This document shows positions 33,606 through 44,145 of a stretch of 64,000 bases of DNA, piece by piece. This DNA is from Chiridota heheva (taxonomy: Eukaryota; Echinodermata; Holothuroidea; Apodida; Chiridotidae). Each line of letters begins with the position of its first letter. Within the stretch, counting starts at the first letter, position 1. The position numbers and the translations under genes were made by a program. The notes below the pieces were generated by a model. The model had not been told where the DNA came from. It saw only the letters and a program-made list of their open reading frames with translations, and ran no database searches. Location of the stretch: contig JAIGNY010003061.1 in the NCBI GenBank assembly GCA_020152595.1, positions 62,001 to 126,000 on the forward strand, given 5' to 3'.

Positions 33606-35654
33606 GTAAGTAGAAGTTTATTAAAATTGCATTTTCCTTTAAGGAAAGATGAAATTGTACCCATTCTTGAAAGATCTTCTTCATGAATTTAAGAAATTTA
33701 TTTTCTGGCTCACAATTCAGAAACAAAGAAATCGTCACCAAAAACATTGTGATTGGGAAAGCCTAATCTTTGTAGCCAAGCACATGCACTAACCAATATG
33801 TTTAAAGCCTGAATAATATATACACAAGAGGGCCTTACAGTACTGTATGTCACAGATCCCCTTTAGTAGGCCCTCAGAACGTGCAAGTTCACAAATTATG
33901 TACTGATACCTCAACTTTTTGCTCATATTGCAAACTCGGCAGTCTGGCTTTATGCATACTATGGGAAGATCTATCATACAATGTTTATCTTAAAATTTCT
34001 CACTCAGTTTTCAGACAAATTTGGTATTAATATGTATTCTGAAAAGGTGTACTTTGAGACTGAGTTGATCTCTAGTTTGGTTGAGAAAACATGGTAAGAA
34101 CAGATTTGAACATTTCTAAAGAATATTAACACTGATTTCTTTGCTCTGTAAATTATTAATCCACAGAATAAAACCTTAAGGAAGGGGGGGGGGGGGAGCA
34201 AGGCTCCCATTAATTTCATTTTTGTGAAATTTGCTTCAATTTTTAAATGTTTTCTTTAATTTTGGGGAAATTTCCTTCACCCCCCTCCGCCCCTTCACTC
34301 CCCTCCGCCCCCCTCCCACTTTTGCAAGCATTTTGTGGACATGAGACTCATACATTTTTGTAGTTTTGATTTGGAATGAAAATAAAATCTGGCCCCCATG
34401 TCATATATCTTCCTACGCTGCTGAATGAGGGAACAAAGGGATTATTATTCTCTCCAGTGTATTCACATTAGAGGTGAAGGGAGCATGTAAGGAGATTTTC
34501 CATTTCTGCTTGTGGCCAGGTTTGTTTAAGATTTACAATTACTATTTATTGATATAATACAGTATTCATTAGACACAATTCCTGGAGACGAAATATTTTT
34601 TTACAATATTTCTGACAATTTTGAAAAAAAGTTATTAACCTTGGTATACACTTGCAGTGGAGCACTGGTGCATATAATGATATCATTTGTATTTTGAAGA
34701 ACCTTTTGACACCCTAAAAAAAGGTTCAAATTTCTTGGGGTAGAAGTTCATAAGTGTCTCATTACTTTATGACGTGAATGTTTAAATGTTTCTCAATCAA
34801 ATGTGTGCTTTTCATCAATATATTTCTACTGACATTTGTATCTTCCAAACTTAAACATCCAAACTAATAGATTTAATCCATTCTCTCCTGTAAACCAATA
34901 TTGAATTCTAAAATTAGAACAGGGTACAATTTGATTACAGACATAATTTTATTGAGAGTCTCTTTGAAAGTTCAGTCAGTCTCTTAAGGAAATTTGTGTT
35001 TACATACCTGGCTGCAAAATGAACCGAAATATTCATTCAAAATGAGCAGATAACTTTTGATACCTTACTCAGCACGTGTTCATTAGAGCAACCAGCTTTG
35101 CAGAAGCAGATGTTGTAGTTAGGGAATACATGGGCTCGATTCAAAGGGTGAATCAGCAACTGAAGAGGAGGCCCGTATACATTGCTTCCTCCTTCTTACT
35201 GGTGTCAAGAAATTATGCTATGATGTAAAATGATGCAATTGTATGAGGTCAAATGAATTAGATAATGGAGGGGGTTGAAAATGAAGGAGGGTCAGTGTCA
35301 ATGGAAAGATTAAGAAAGCATAAGTAGTGTAGATCACCTCAAACAAGAAACAATTTGATTGCCACTTGCAGTTTTATTATTATCTATTTTAACATCAGTG
35401 CACTGAGAACATTGTATGCAAAGTGCATTACGAGAAAAAACATCGTAGTTGTACAGTTTGTGAGAGCTATACCATATGAACTTTTAATCTACTTCCTAAT
35501 ATTAATAAACTTCCTAATATTTCAGACCTTGATTACTTAGAGAATTAATGAAGATTACCTTTGCATTCTTCTAACTTGATTTGAGCTTAAAATTTAAACT
35601 ACGCAAGAGCATTGTTTTCCTCCTTAGATCACTTACATTTGTTTCTCCTTGCAG
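33606..35654 (+). other. intron between the first and second channel coding exons
   Basis: GTAAGT at the start and TTGCAG at the end. It contains a poly-G run at about 34181-34195 and a C-rich stretch at 34279-34320. No large dispersed repeat was recognised. Confidence 0.8.
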
Positions 35655-35737
35655 GTTATACTTCTTCTTTACTCTTTTTTCCGAAAAATTGCTGGGGACT
35701 ACGGAAGAATAGCGTTGGTATCCTATGGAGAACAGAG
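35655..35737 (+). CDS. TMEM63: TMEM63/OSCA-type cation channel, second coding exon (residues 42-68 plus two bases)
   Basis: The exon follows a strong acceptor (TTTCTCCTTGCAG) and ends before a G|GTAATT donor at 35738. It encodes 27 codons plus two bases, so its donor is phase 2. It completes the first membrane helix (VILLLYSFF) and carries the cytoplasmic signature RKIAGDYGRIALVSY. This is the most conserved N-terminal block of TMEM63 proteins, in which W/G-DYGR(I/L)AL follows the helix. Length and phase fit the preceding exon exactly. The second intron is about 2.0 kb and looks free of large repeats. I see no alternative reading that keeps the signature. Confidence 0.92.
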
Positions 35738-36086
35738 GTAATTATGATGTCATTTCATCCTTTTAGGAAGATGCATGATGCTTTCAAAACCAGTTTTCCT
35801 CACATTTTGAGAAGTTGTAAGATAATTGTTGATAACCCATGTTGTTCCTCAGCTTTTTACATATACATGTGGCAGTGAAGCAATGTTTTTGACCTATTGC
35901 AAGCATAGATGTTAATCCGATAGGTTAGAATGAATTCTCATGTGATGTGCAATGGTTTGCATGGAGTTGTTGCTTTATTTGAGAGATTATTCAGGAATCA
36001 GTTGAAATGCAATGAGAAAGTAGCACTATAAATGGTGCTTGGAATTCTATTCGTTATCGTCTTAAATATATATATTCAATTTTTAC

Positions 36087-36658
36087 TAGTGCTGTCACGA
36101 CATATCGCGATATCTCTTTTCCCACGACATAAAATATGCCTCTAACGACATATCGCGATACCAAAAACTAATACTCAACTAAGAAATTTTCGCGAAACTA
36201 GGCTAGGCTACTGCGTACGTTACAATTCTAACGTTACGGTATTAAATCTAAAAGTCAAGCTTAGGCCATTAAAAATGTGCAAAAATAGCGTGAAACAAAA
36301 AAAAACTAAATACAAATTGTGCTCCGTTACCCCACACTCACGTTCCGATGTAAGTTGGCAAAAAGAACAAAAAATTGGCCCAGAACATGCCTCTCACTTC
36401 GCTGATTCATGGTCACGTTGACTGAATGACCAAACACGTACGTGATGCATGATGAACATAAAAGTCACGCGATTATGTCGTCTGCTAGATCTGCCAATCA
36501 ATTTTTCTTGCGTTTATCATAAAAGAAGTAAAGTTATTGATATGAGCAATTTGTGTCATGAGTCAGTTTTATTGAAAAGTATCGCAATATACCAATATAT
36601 CGCAATATTTTTCTAAACGTTAATTGATACGTAATAGAGCCATGTCCTGACAGCACAA
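36087..36658. mobile_element. hAT-like MITE with 8-bp target duplication
   Basis: The 572-bp element is flanked by ATTTTTAC on both sides (36079-36086 and 36659-36666). Its ends are TAGTGCTGTCACGACAT and the inverse of TTGTGCTGTCAGGACAT. The subterminal regions are full of TATCGCGATA-type palindromes, as in hAT elements. No transposase is present. Confidence 0.8.
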
Positions 36659-37385
36659 ATTTTTACAGACTAAAACAAAGCTGTTTAAAATACTCCTTTC
36701 AAAATTATTGCCTGCTGATTTTCATCTGAAAATATGAAGAAATATGTAAAGGTGAAATAATCAAAATTAATCTTATGAAAAAAATCGTTCTAATTGATAT
36801 GGTTTTCTTTACATATATGGGGAATTAATCACTTGAAGCACAAATAGGGCGTCTGAATTGTTATTATAGAAAGTATACCAGATAAGAGTATAAGACCACC
36901 AAATTGGATCCTCCAAATACTGCTCTCTAAGTTATGATTTCTGTGTTACTGACTTGTACCAACTAGTGGATTATCTACCATCTGCCTAATTCTTCTTCAA
37001 GATTGTATCTATGTTTATGGTTTAATTCAACAAAGCATCTATTGTTTTGAGTTCTTTTCAGGCAAGATGGGTATGCCATTATTTCTTTGATTTCCAAATC
37101 CAATTGTTTTGATTGTCTTTGGGGCCAGAAAATAGATTGGTATAGTTTTAATCTCAATGCATAACTTTTTTGCTGAACACATGCCCCAACACACATTACA
37201 CTCAATTTCTGTCCTTTCCCCACTTTGGTGTTGACAAATTATAATCATTGCCACTCACCAAATTTGATTGAAATACCTAAATAACTTCTTGAGTTATTTT
37301 GATGACAACAACAACACGTAATCTGGAGAAACATTCTCTAGTGCAGGTAAAAACCCATATTTACAGTAACCATATGAATATTCAG
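36659..37385. other. intronic non-coding stretch
   Basis: No supported gene; two overlapping minus-strand frames at 36975-37254 have no domain. Confidence 0.5.
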
Positions 37386-39485
37386 CTGTTAGAAGAGTAA
37401 CATTCTTTAATGCTCAATTGCGCCTATTCTGAACATGTGCATACATTTGTAGTAGATAATCTCCATATAACAAAATCCCTTTTCTCTGTTTTTATCCAGT
37501 ATGTGCTCTTTGCCATATTGGATTTGATGCACACTAATTAAATTTGCAGCTGCTCAACCAAGGCGAAGAGGAAAATGTTTAGCCACTATGCAATTTTACA
37601 CAGAATTAATAAGGCACGCACTCCTCACCATAAATATCCCTCTAAAATTAACCTCCATTTTTGTTCTTCCCCTACTGTAGTGTACATGTAACTCAAGTTT
37701 GAATCATGTCATTATTGTACATTCACAAAGCCACTCACCAAATTGTATCAAACTACCTTCATCATTTCGAGATAAACAGATGACAGCAAACAAGCAGACA
37801 GACAAACAAACAAAACAAACACATGAAAAACATTTGCCTCTGGTCGTATATATTTATAGTTGCCATAGAAACTTTAGGCTGTTAGAAGAGTTACATTCCT
37901 TAATAACTCAATTGCGCCTATCCTGAACATGTGTATACATCCATAGTAGATAATCTCCATATTAGAATATCCTTTTTCCTCTGTTGAACTGTTCATCACA
38001 TCAAGTATGTGCTCTCTGCCATATTGGATTTGATGCACACTAATTAAATTTGCAGCTGCTCAACCAAGGCTAATAGGGAATGTTTAGCCACTTTGCAATT
38101 TCACACAGAATTAATAAGGCACACACTCCACACCATAAAAATCCCGCTAAATTTAAGCTCCATTTCTGTTCTTTCCCGACTTCCACATAACTCAAGTTTG
38201 AATCATGTCATTATTGTGCATTCACAGAGCCACTCACCAAATAGTATCAAATACCTTCAACACTTCGAGATAAACAGATGACAGCAAACAAGCAGACAGA
38301 CAAACAAACAAAATCAAACGCATGAAAAACATTCGCTTCTGGTGGTATATATATATATATATATATTTACAGTAACCATAGGAACATTCAGCTGTTAGAA
38401 GAGTTACATCCTTAACTAGAATAATAGCAATCTGCAGAGCGCATACCTCTGCACCTCTTCATTCCTAACCGAATGCAATCTACCTCAGAAACCTTCGACC
38501 CATCAAGTTGTAACCCCAAACAATCGATTCTTACTCTTTGTTGATCTGTATTGCCATTTACATTCTAAACACTTGAGGATCATTACTTGTGAATCATCAC
38601 TTGTGATCATTGTTTTCAGTGTAATTCAGGCTAAGCATTCATTGTTTGAGCTCTATAGAGGGTAGATTCACATTCCATCATTTTCATTCATGGCAGAAAC
38701 CAATTGTTTTGATTTCATTGATAACAGAGACCACTTCACTTGATTTTCTTTGAGTCCAGAAAATTCATTGTATGACTGTTCTTTCATGTCATGAGATCAT
38801 TGTTCAGCACATTTCATTTGAACGTTTCAATTAAGTGTTGATAAATCTTGTCCTTAAATATCACCACCCCTCCATTTTTGCCCTTCCCCTACCCCAATAC
38901 GTCCTAAATTTAAATCAATTTTCCCTAAAGCAAAAACAAAACCACACACCAAATTTAATCAAAATCCAGTGACTTCTTCTTGAGATATAATGATGACAAA
39001 CAAACTCACCCTAAAACATCCCCACCCCTCCCTTTTCCCCCTTCCCCTACTCCAATATGTCCCACATTTTAATCACCTCTTTCTGAAGCAGGAACAAAAC
39101 CACACACCAACTTTCATTTAAATCCAATTGTCAGTTTTTTAGATATTTTGATGTCAATCAGACAAACAGCGGCGAAAACATAACCTCCGTCCAACTTCGT
39201 TGGCGGAGGTAATAACTCAATTGCGCCTATTCTGAACATGTGTATACATCTGTAGTAGATAATCTTCATATTACAATATCCTTTTTCCTCTGTCGAACTG
39301 TTCATCACATCATCTTCATATTACAATATCCTTTTTCCTCTGTCGAACTGTTCATCACATCCAGTATGTGCTCTTTGCCATATTGGATTTGATGCACACT
39401 AATTAAATTTGCAGCTGCTCAACCAAGGCTAAGAGAGGAAAGTTTAGCCACTATGCAATTTTATGTGGAATTAATAAGGCTGGCT
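37386..39485. repeat. tandem units of about 490-510 bp, three copies, the third split by an insertion
   Basis: Units start near 37386, 37877 and 38390 with CTGTTAGAAGAGTTACAT. Each continues through CAATTGCGCCTATTCTGAAC, GCTGCTCAACCAAGGC and CAAGCAGACAGACAAACAAA. The third breaks at about 38407 and resumes at 39206. Its resumed part also holds an exact 50-bp tandem duplication at about 39262-39361. The small frames inside are non-coding. Confidence 0.85.
38408..39205 (+). mobile_element. hairpin-ended repeat, family D, inserted in the tandem units
   Basis: It begins AACTAGAATAATAGCAATCT and ends in a hairpin, CCTCCGTCCAAC-TTC-GTTGGCGGAGG, followed by T. There is no terminal inverted repeat. 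The intact sister unit shows CCTTAATAACTC, so the insertion added no duplication or at most TAA. Two ~140-bp internal units lie at 38860-39160. No protein is encoded. A non-autonomous Helitron-like origin is possible. Confidence 0.6.
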
Positions 39486-40195
39486 GCCTTCTGCAGGTGG
39501 TATGTGAACACATGGAGTTTTCAGATATAGTTGCTCCGTGGTTCTCTGTTCTCTTATATTCCATAATACTTTGGCTACAATTTGTCCAAATTAAATCATG
39601 CGACACCTTGATAAATAATGAAATGTGTTATCATAAGTTTGAAAGGTATGTGGACAAAAACAATCCTTTTTTTGTCTAATTAGTGAATTATATTGGAATA
39701 AATGATATACGGACTCATTTGGTACATTATTTTAGGGATGAAAAATCTTGCAATCCTTTCCACAAAAGTAAAATATTGGGTACTTTTCTTCCTTCTGGTG
39801 TTTATGAAGTCAGTATTGTCCTTTTGCAAGAGCACTATATCAACATTTTTTGCCTATGTGTAATGAACCTCTTTGATTTTGTTCTTATTTTCCTCTGAAA
39901 TGGTCTATTTTACAAGAACAAGGTTTGCATATTGTACTTTGGCAAAGTTTTCCAACCTTGCTTTGTATCAAGAAAGTTTTTTTGATAGAAAGTTTTCCAA
40001 CCTTGCTTTGTATCAAGAGGCTTTCTTTTAAAGATAACTGAATCCATACATATACATTAACGCTTTCCTCTTTTATATATATTAAGATTTTTACCACTTT
40101 TCTCAAGATAAAACATTACTGTCTTTTGAATAAACAAAATTATAGGACAGAATAAGAAAAGACATTTTTAGAAAGATGAAGATGATTGTACAAAG
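39486..40195. other. intronic non-coding stretch with a two-copy 44-bp repeat
   Basis: AAAGTTTTCCAACCTTGCTT is repeated at about 39947 and 39991. Small frames at 39497-39898 have no domain. Confidence 0.5.
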
Positions 40196-40846
40196 TAAAA
40201 CTGATGCAGCCGCTGAGCTTGCCCTCGACCTCCCCCTCTCCCATTTCCCCAAAACATTTCTGACATCAAACCGCTTGTCGCTTCCCTTGTTTGTTACCGC
40301 TTATCGCTTCCCTTGTTTGTTACTGCTGGCAAACCTCATGGGACTCCCGAATTGATAACAAACTCCACGTCATCCAGCCCACCATTCCGATCAAACCCAC
40401 CATCAACAACCTGTCTCGTGTCAACAACGTTTATATTACCCATCTTAGAATAGGTCACACCCACCTCACTTTATACTCCTGCCTCCTTATTGGCTCCCCC
40501 AAGCCATCTGCAACAATTGCCAATGCACCCTCACCTTCTCCTTGCCTGCCCCTGTACAACCTTCCCAGAGCTTCCCTCGCTCCCCACAACTCAATTTCCG
40601 AGTTCTTTCAGAAAAACCCTCTGGATAAAATTATCTCCTTCCTTCATCATGCGTCCCTCTACAACCATATTTAGTCCTCCTCTCCCACCCACCCCCCCTC
40701 TCTCTACTTAGCTTTCTGACTTTTAGTTTTTGTTTTTCTCTCAATCTCCCTCTGTTTTCTTTCCTTCCTACCTCTAGAATGATCTAACCTCTCAGGCACA
40801 ATTTAACCCTCGTTGTCGTGGTGTTATTAACCATCAAACAAACAAA
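40196..40846 (+). pseudogene. non-LTR retroelement RNase H domain and 3' UTR
   Basis: The copy starts in a TDAAAELALDLPLS segment, the last catalytic-Asp region of an RNase H domain. After a frameshift caused partly by a 27-bp duplication at 40275-40327, it continues W-D-IDNKLHVIQP, then THLRIGHTHLT, then PLYNLPRASL. The RLRIGHTxLTH block is characteristic of non-LTR elements with a terminal RNase H. The zinc-knuckle-like C-x2-C part is degraded. The 3' UTR ends in CAAACAAACAAA. Confidence 0.8.
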
Positions 40847-41426
40847 AGTAAAACCCTAGAGAATAAACTGTACTTTTAAGCAACAGCTATTTTCAGAAAG
40901 TCTGAAGAGGTTGGAAAATCGAACTCCCTTTGCACTGCATGATAAGTCTTGATGTATTAGTTATGAATTCTCAAGTCATAGTTCTCTTCATGCTCTGAAT
41001 AAATTTGTATCTTGACAGTCTTACTCTTGAGAATTCTGTCCTTGCAATCGCACACATGGCTTCATGGTTTTAGGCTATACAATGCAGTGAATTCATGCAG
41101 CCCTTATTTATAGAGCGAGCAAAATCTGCAGAAATTCTCAGATTCATCATCTTATGTTTGATGATGTGCAGCTGGTGCCGGATATATAGCGTTTTATCAC
41201 CGATTGCTATTTGCATTAAAGATAGAGCACATTTCACTCAGTTTTTTATTATAAATTGATCAGATTTTATTAGATCACAATATTTTTTAATATGTTGGGT
41301 ATTAAAGATGTTAATGATATTATTTAGGTGTTTATCTAAAAATAAAGAACAGTTGTTAAAAACATATTTCAAATGGGATGTGGTATGGTTGGATTGATTT
41401 TTGTTTAAATAATAAAGGAAGGGAAG
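40847..41426. other. intronic non-coding stretch
   Basis: No supported gene; the 87-codon minus-strand frame at 41238-41501 overlaps the SINE and has no domain. Confidence 0.5.
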
Positions 41427-41843
41427 GGAAGCAGGTAGCTCAGTCGGCTGAGCGTACGACTGAGATGCTGGAGGTTCCAGGTTTAATTCCAATTTTTCCA
41501 CAGATATGCAGAATGATATACGCTGACATCAAGCACAGAGGTTTGTCTTTTGCATCACACCTTCTCCCCCACCTGACCTTTGTGAAAAGTGGCCAATGGT
41601 TGGGTGGCGCTTTGAAGGGGATGTAAAGCCATTGGTACCAATGGATGATAGGAGTTCCACCTCCTGCCTGGTTCTCTGATTACTTCTCATAAAGAGCAAG
41701 GTGTTAGTCAACCCGGTGTTCATCCACTTTCCATCCTGGCAAATTCATCAAGTACACACTGAAAATGAGTCATTGTGACTTATGTGTGCTTTCCCTGGCA
41801 TATGCCTAACATTGAAAAACAATACAATACAATACAATGCATT
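41427..41843 (+). mobile_element. tRNA-headed SINE with (ACAAT)n tail
   Basis: The A-box TAGCTCAGTCGG at 41436-41447 and the B-box GGTTTAATTCC at 41480-41490 have tRNA-like spacing. A ~330-bp body follows (CACCTGACCTTTGTGAAAAG, GATGTAAAGCCATTGGTACC), ending in ACAATACAATACAATGC. No matching acceptor stem is present, so it is not a tRNA gene. Confidence 0.85.
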
Positions 41844-43929
41844 TATACAAGTTAGTCTCTGATTTAAAGGCAAGTCCTATACACAATTATGATACTGTTA
41901 CGATTTGTGATAAGCTGCTTTTTTCATGATGAAGTGTAAGTGTAGTAAGATTAGTATGGTAATGTGATGCTTATTTCATAAGCTTTGTGGCCCACTTGCA
42001 AATTTATCACCAGTAAATCATTTACAACAGCATGGTCTAAACTGTGAACATTCTTATCAGAAAAGAGAAAGAATGTCATTAATTGTCTTCAAATGTTATG
42101 TATGCATATAAAAGAGTGTTACCGTTCTCTCTTATCTAATATTAATGATTTAACTTATATCAATTTATACAATTTACCAAATTAATATCATATGAAATTG
42201 TAGGACAAGGTAATGTTTTTTATATTTTTTTATATGTATACGAATGGGTTCCAGGGAAAAGAAAATTGATTATATTTTTTCCCTTTCTCTCATCTCTGCA
42301 CAAATTAAAGTATCCGTGAAAGGTAACGTCTGTATATCAAATCCAAATGCAGCCGCTCATATGCAGCACATATATGCAATAATCTTTTCTGTTATCTTAT
42401 TACTCTTTACGTTATCTTATTACTCTTTACTACATTGCCTGCAAAATAGTGTTTTTGCTAATGTTTTTGTCATCTTATGTTCAATACATTTCTTTAGTGA
42501 TATTTTGATAAGTTGTGGTGTGCATTCTAGAAATAAAAATAAAATTTGCTGTATCTGAAGTGGCAATTATATATACTGCAGTATTACACTGTGGGAAGCT
42601 TTATATTTTAAAAGGGTTATGGTTTTAAAACCTGGTCCTCTATGTTTCCTTGTTTCTTCTCATAAATAAAAAGTGTGCAAATAGTGTCTATTTGTTTTGT
42701 TTCATCACTTTGTCTTGTATTTTCTCTCAGAAGTAATATTCATGTACTCTGTGTAATATATAGGCAGGTCATCATAATCCAGACATGAAATTTTGTTGGT
42801 TTCTCAAATCTTATCAAGTGATTTGTACTTTGGACAGCTCTTCCGTGTATTTCATGATGACCACTGTTTCTATTAGTGATTATTCACTGTCCAGTTCAGA
42901 GTGAAATACTCTAAATTTGTAGTGAAAAAATAAAAATAAAAAACCCAGTAACTTGTTGCAGAATGTTATGCATTTGTGTATTTGATATGTTCTGGAGATG
43001 AAACACAAAAGCAAAGAAATCTTTATTGCAAGGACTTTATCAGTGGAACCTTTTTTCTTATTGTGGTGGATATAATTTAATAAGTTTGTTCACATTTTCT
43101 TTTAATACACCTTGCTCAACAAATGTAGTTAAAATAACTCTGTGGCAGACCAAACTGCCCAATTTTTTTAATGATATATTTACACCTATTTGTAGCAAAA
43201 CAGATGTGTAAAACTAAATATATCTTCACTTAACCAGATGTGGTGATAGGTAAAAGGCATGATTTCCATCTCCCTCAGCTGTGAAATTACGCCTCCCCTC
43301 CATTTGTTATGATTTTGTTGTTGATATATTCATGTAAGCAGTAGCAAGTTTGAAGTGTCATCGAAGACATTTTGCCAAGAACTGTGGGAAGATCAAGTGT
43401 CTATTTATCATTTTATGTGTTAGAAATGGTGAAACATCTCTCCATCTTCACTTTCACGTTTTCTATATTTCCACCAGGTTTCTACGTATTTTTCATTTAA
43501 GAGTTATCTCATGCTTTTTAGCACTTTTTTTTTTATTGTGTTCTCGTGGATGCATTTTTTTTTGAAGTAGTTATAGATTTGTAGAACAATGGGGAAGTTC
43601 ATGAACATGGTTGTTAATTCAATCAGAATAGATAAATCTGGAAACAATTATTAGACACATTGGCTATGTTTGCCGGTATTTGTTTATATTTCACGTTTAA
43701 CAGCATTTAATGTTTACAATTGGAAAATAAACTGATTAAACTGTATAAGTGGAGAAAGCTTGATTAGGAAGTGGTGATATCATGTCCCTGACTTGATTAA
43801 ACAGTTGCTTGTAGACCGTTTACAAAGAAAAAGATACAAATAATATGTCAACGTTGCCATGAGTTTTTGGCAAGATAAAGTACTTGATGGAGTAAAATGG
43901 GAATGAGTGCAAATTTAGTCAAATAGCTT
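41844..43929. other. intronic non-coding stretch
   Basis: A two-copy 20-bp repeat (GTTATCTTATTACTCTTTAC) lies at about 42392-42431. Small frames lack domains; no supported gene. Confidence 0.5.
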
Positions 43930-43931
43930 AA

Positions 43932-44141
43932 AGAAAAGGTATTGTCCCATAAATGAAATCAGAAGTGAGCGCCGCCGTGCTGGTAACGATTTTCTTTATT
44001 GATTGCAAGGTACCTCTGTGCGGTCCGATTGATGTGAGATCGATAACATCGCAGATTTCTCACAATCAACAGGAAAAATTGAAAACCGGAAGCGTGGCGG
44101 CATTCACTTCTGAATGTATTTATGGGACCGATACCTTTCCT
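43932..44141. mobile_element. palindromic MITE with TTAA flanks
   Basis: TTAA at 43928-43931 and 44142-44145 flank inverted ends AGAAAAGGTATTGTCCCATA and the inverse of AGGAAAGGTATCGGTCCCAT. The inverted similarity runs inward through CAGAAGTGARYGCCGCC, so most of the element folds on itself. It is GC- and CpG-richer than its surroundings. The 87-codon frame across it is an artefact. Confidence 0.75.
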
Positions 44142-44145
44142 TTAA

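Noticed and set aside
41431..41500. tRNA gene
   Set aside because: A and B boxes are present but no acceptor stem or proper anticodon arm, and the sequence continues into a SINE body and tail.
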